NCBI GenBank assembly: GCA_029552745.1 | Contig: JAKPDK010000160.1 | Span: 1-64,000 of the forward strand | DNA length: 64,000 nucleotides | Source: Candidatus Hydrogenedentota bacterium | GTDB lineage: Bacteria; Hydrogenedentota; Hydrogenedentia; Hydrogenedentales; SLHB01 | Direction of reading: 5' to 3' | Part shown: piece after piece, positions 63,055-64,000 of the stretch | Layout of the letters: every line of letters starts with the position of its first letter | Position numbering within the stretch: the first letter of the stretch is position 1 | Notes under the pieces: model-generated | Seen by the model: the letters and a program-made list of their open reading frames with translations, nothing else | The model's database searches: none | What the model was told of the DNA's origin: nothing | Translations under genes and position numbers: made by a program

Positions 63055-64000
63055 GATAGCGAGAGATGTCTTAGACATCGAAGCGCAAGCAATACTCAAC
63101 CTAAAAGACACCATAGACCAAAACTTTGCTAAAACCATTGACTTGATACACAAATCAAAAGGTCGTGTCGTGGTGACAGGCATTGGAAAGTCAGGGATCA
63201 TAGGCCAAAAGTTTGCTGCAAGTCTCGCCTCTACGGGGACGCCGAGTTTGTGGGTCCATTCGACGGAGGCCTTACATGGGGATCTCGGGAAAATAGTTAA
63301 GAATGATATTGTTATTCCAATATCCTACAGCGGTGAGTCAGAGGAGGTGAATAAGCTTCTGCCGATAGCGCGCAAGATAGGCTCTAAAATTATATCAATT
63401 ACAGGAAATGCTACGTCGCACTTGGCGAGTCTTTCTGACATCGTGCTACTAGTGAAAGTGGATAAAGAAGCTTGTCCGATGAACCTCGCCCCGACGGCGA
63501 GCATCACCGCCATTCTCGCATTATGCGATGCTATTGTCGTTGCACTTATCCATTTACGCGGGTTTAATAAAAAGGATTTTGCCTTATATCATCCTTCCGG
63601 CAGACTGGGCAAGCGTCTTCTTTTAAAGACTTCAGACATTATGCGAAAAGGCAAAAAAAGTGCAATTGTGCAGGAGCAAGAACTCTTGAAGGACGTCTTA
63701 GTTCAGATAACCGAGGCAAAAAGTGGAGCGGCAGTGGTGGTTGATGAAAAAGGAATACTGAAAGGAATATTTACAGATGGCGATCTCCGCAGACATCTTG
63801 AGAGAGGAGCTAATATCCTGAAGACAAGGATCGGCGCACTTATGACATCTCCTTGCATTTCTATCGAGGACAATGCCTCTGCATACGACGCTTACTTTCT
63901 TCTGAAAGACAATAAAATTGATGAGGTCCCCGTCGTGAATAAACAGGGTAAAGTACTGGGAGTTGTGGATATTCAGGACCTAATAGATGTGGGACTCTAA
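63035..64000 (+). CDS. kdsD: Arabinose-5-phosphate isomerase (KdsD/KpsF)
   Basis: 321 residues; the stop TAA is the last codon of the window, so the gene is complete. An N-terminal SIS sugar-isomerase domain (about 30-180; VVTGIGKSGIIGQKFAASLA, WVHSTEALHGDLG, PISYSGESEEV) is followed by two CBS domains (about 195-320; GIFTDGDLRRHLERG, LGVVDIQDLI). It converts ribulose 5-phosphate to arabinose 5-phosphate, the substrate of KdsA. The ATG lies inside the 3' end of kdsA, so the two are coupled. The pair probably belongs to a KDO/lipopolysaccharide gene cluster continuing to the right. Confidence 0.96.
   Translation: MSKDYLKIARDVLDIEAQAILNLKDTIDQNFAKTIDLIHKSKGRVVVTGIGKSGIIGQKFAASLASTGTPSLWVHSTEALHGDLGKIVKNDIVIPISYSGESEEVNKLLPIARKIGSKIISITGNATSHLASLSDIVLLVKVDKEACPMNLAPTASITAILALCDAIVVALIHLRGFNKKDFALYHPSGRLGKRLLLKTSDIMRKGKKSAIVQEQELLKDVLVQITEAKSGAAVVVDEKGILKGIFTDGDLRRHLERGANILKTRIGALMTSPCISIEDNASAYDAYFLLKDNKIDEVPVVNKQGKVLGVVDIQDLIDVGL

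Noticed and set aside
1-64000. CRISPR arrays, phage, toxin-antitoxin or defence islands.
   Set aside because: No regularly spaced short repeats, integrase, transposase or recognisable defence genes were seen.

Overview
The window (64 kb, GC near 50 % by eye) looks like chromosome of a Gram-negative heterotroph. An outer membrane is indicated by KDO synthesis genes (kdsA, kdsD), a predicted outer-membrane barrel and several lipoproteins. A DUF1559-type pseudopilin, Tat-exported sugar oxidoreductases and isomerases, CehA/McbA-type PHP hydrolases and many glycoside-hydrolase-like proteins are typical of Planctomycetota/Lentisphaerota-like or candidate-phylum (Hydrogenedentota, Sumerlaeota) genomes. 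This placement is an inference from gene content only. I see no phage, insertion sequence, rRNA or CRISPR array.

Layout. (1) 1-12.2 kb, minus strand: a tight operon of an exported nitrilase-fold protein, an exported PHP hydrolase, two ABC exporter half-transporters, a short membrane-fusion-like protein, a second exported PHP hydrolase and the start of another gene at the left edge. An AraC regulator lies upstream on the same strand, divergent from a large glycosidase-like gene. This operon is my best candidate for an undescribed system. (2) 14.7-19 kb: diguanylate cyclase, a second nitrilase, a small lipoprotein, the pseudopilin, a degenerate non-coding repeat and tRNA-Val(CAC). (3) 19.2-26.4 kb, plus strand: a sugar-catabolism cluster with a Tat Gfo/Idh dehydrogenase, a Tat hydroxypyruvate-isomerase-like TIM barrel, a CE7 acetyl esterase, an amidohydrolase and a GH116-like enzyme. 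An aminotransferase and a GT-C-like membrane protein follow.

(4) 29.6-36.8 kb: an iron-sulfur assembly locus in which a two-gene SufC/SufB-like unit (resembling the minimal SMS system) sits directly upstream of a complete sufBCDSU operon. (5) 36.9-43.6 kb: a DUF4832-like glycosidase and outer-membrane porin pair, a methyltransferase, and nrfHA for ammonifying nitrite reduction, whose NrfA has CxxCH rather than CxxCK at the first heme. (6) 43.7-44.9 kb: rplJL with an L10 leader and a strong terminator, without rpoBC. (7) 44.9-48.5 kb, minus strand: a uracil-DNA-glycosylase-family protein, a DUF6263-like lipoprotein and gpmI. (8) 48.6-53.5 kb: two tandem paralogous secreted proteins whose last ~280 bp are much more alike than the rest. 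(9) 53.5-61.7 kb: a second Gfo/Idh dehydrogenase, a Tat fucose-isomerase-like protein, a hybrid histidine kinase, a second and better copy of the non-coding repeat, a URO-D-like methyltransferase and a flippase-like membrane protein. (10) 62.2-64 kb: kdsA-kdsD, ending exactly at the window edge.

Most starts were moved inward from the longest open frame to an ATG (or TTG for rplJ) with a clear Shine-Dalgarno sequence; the reasons are given in each entry.
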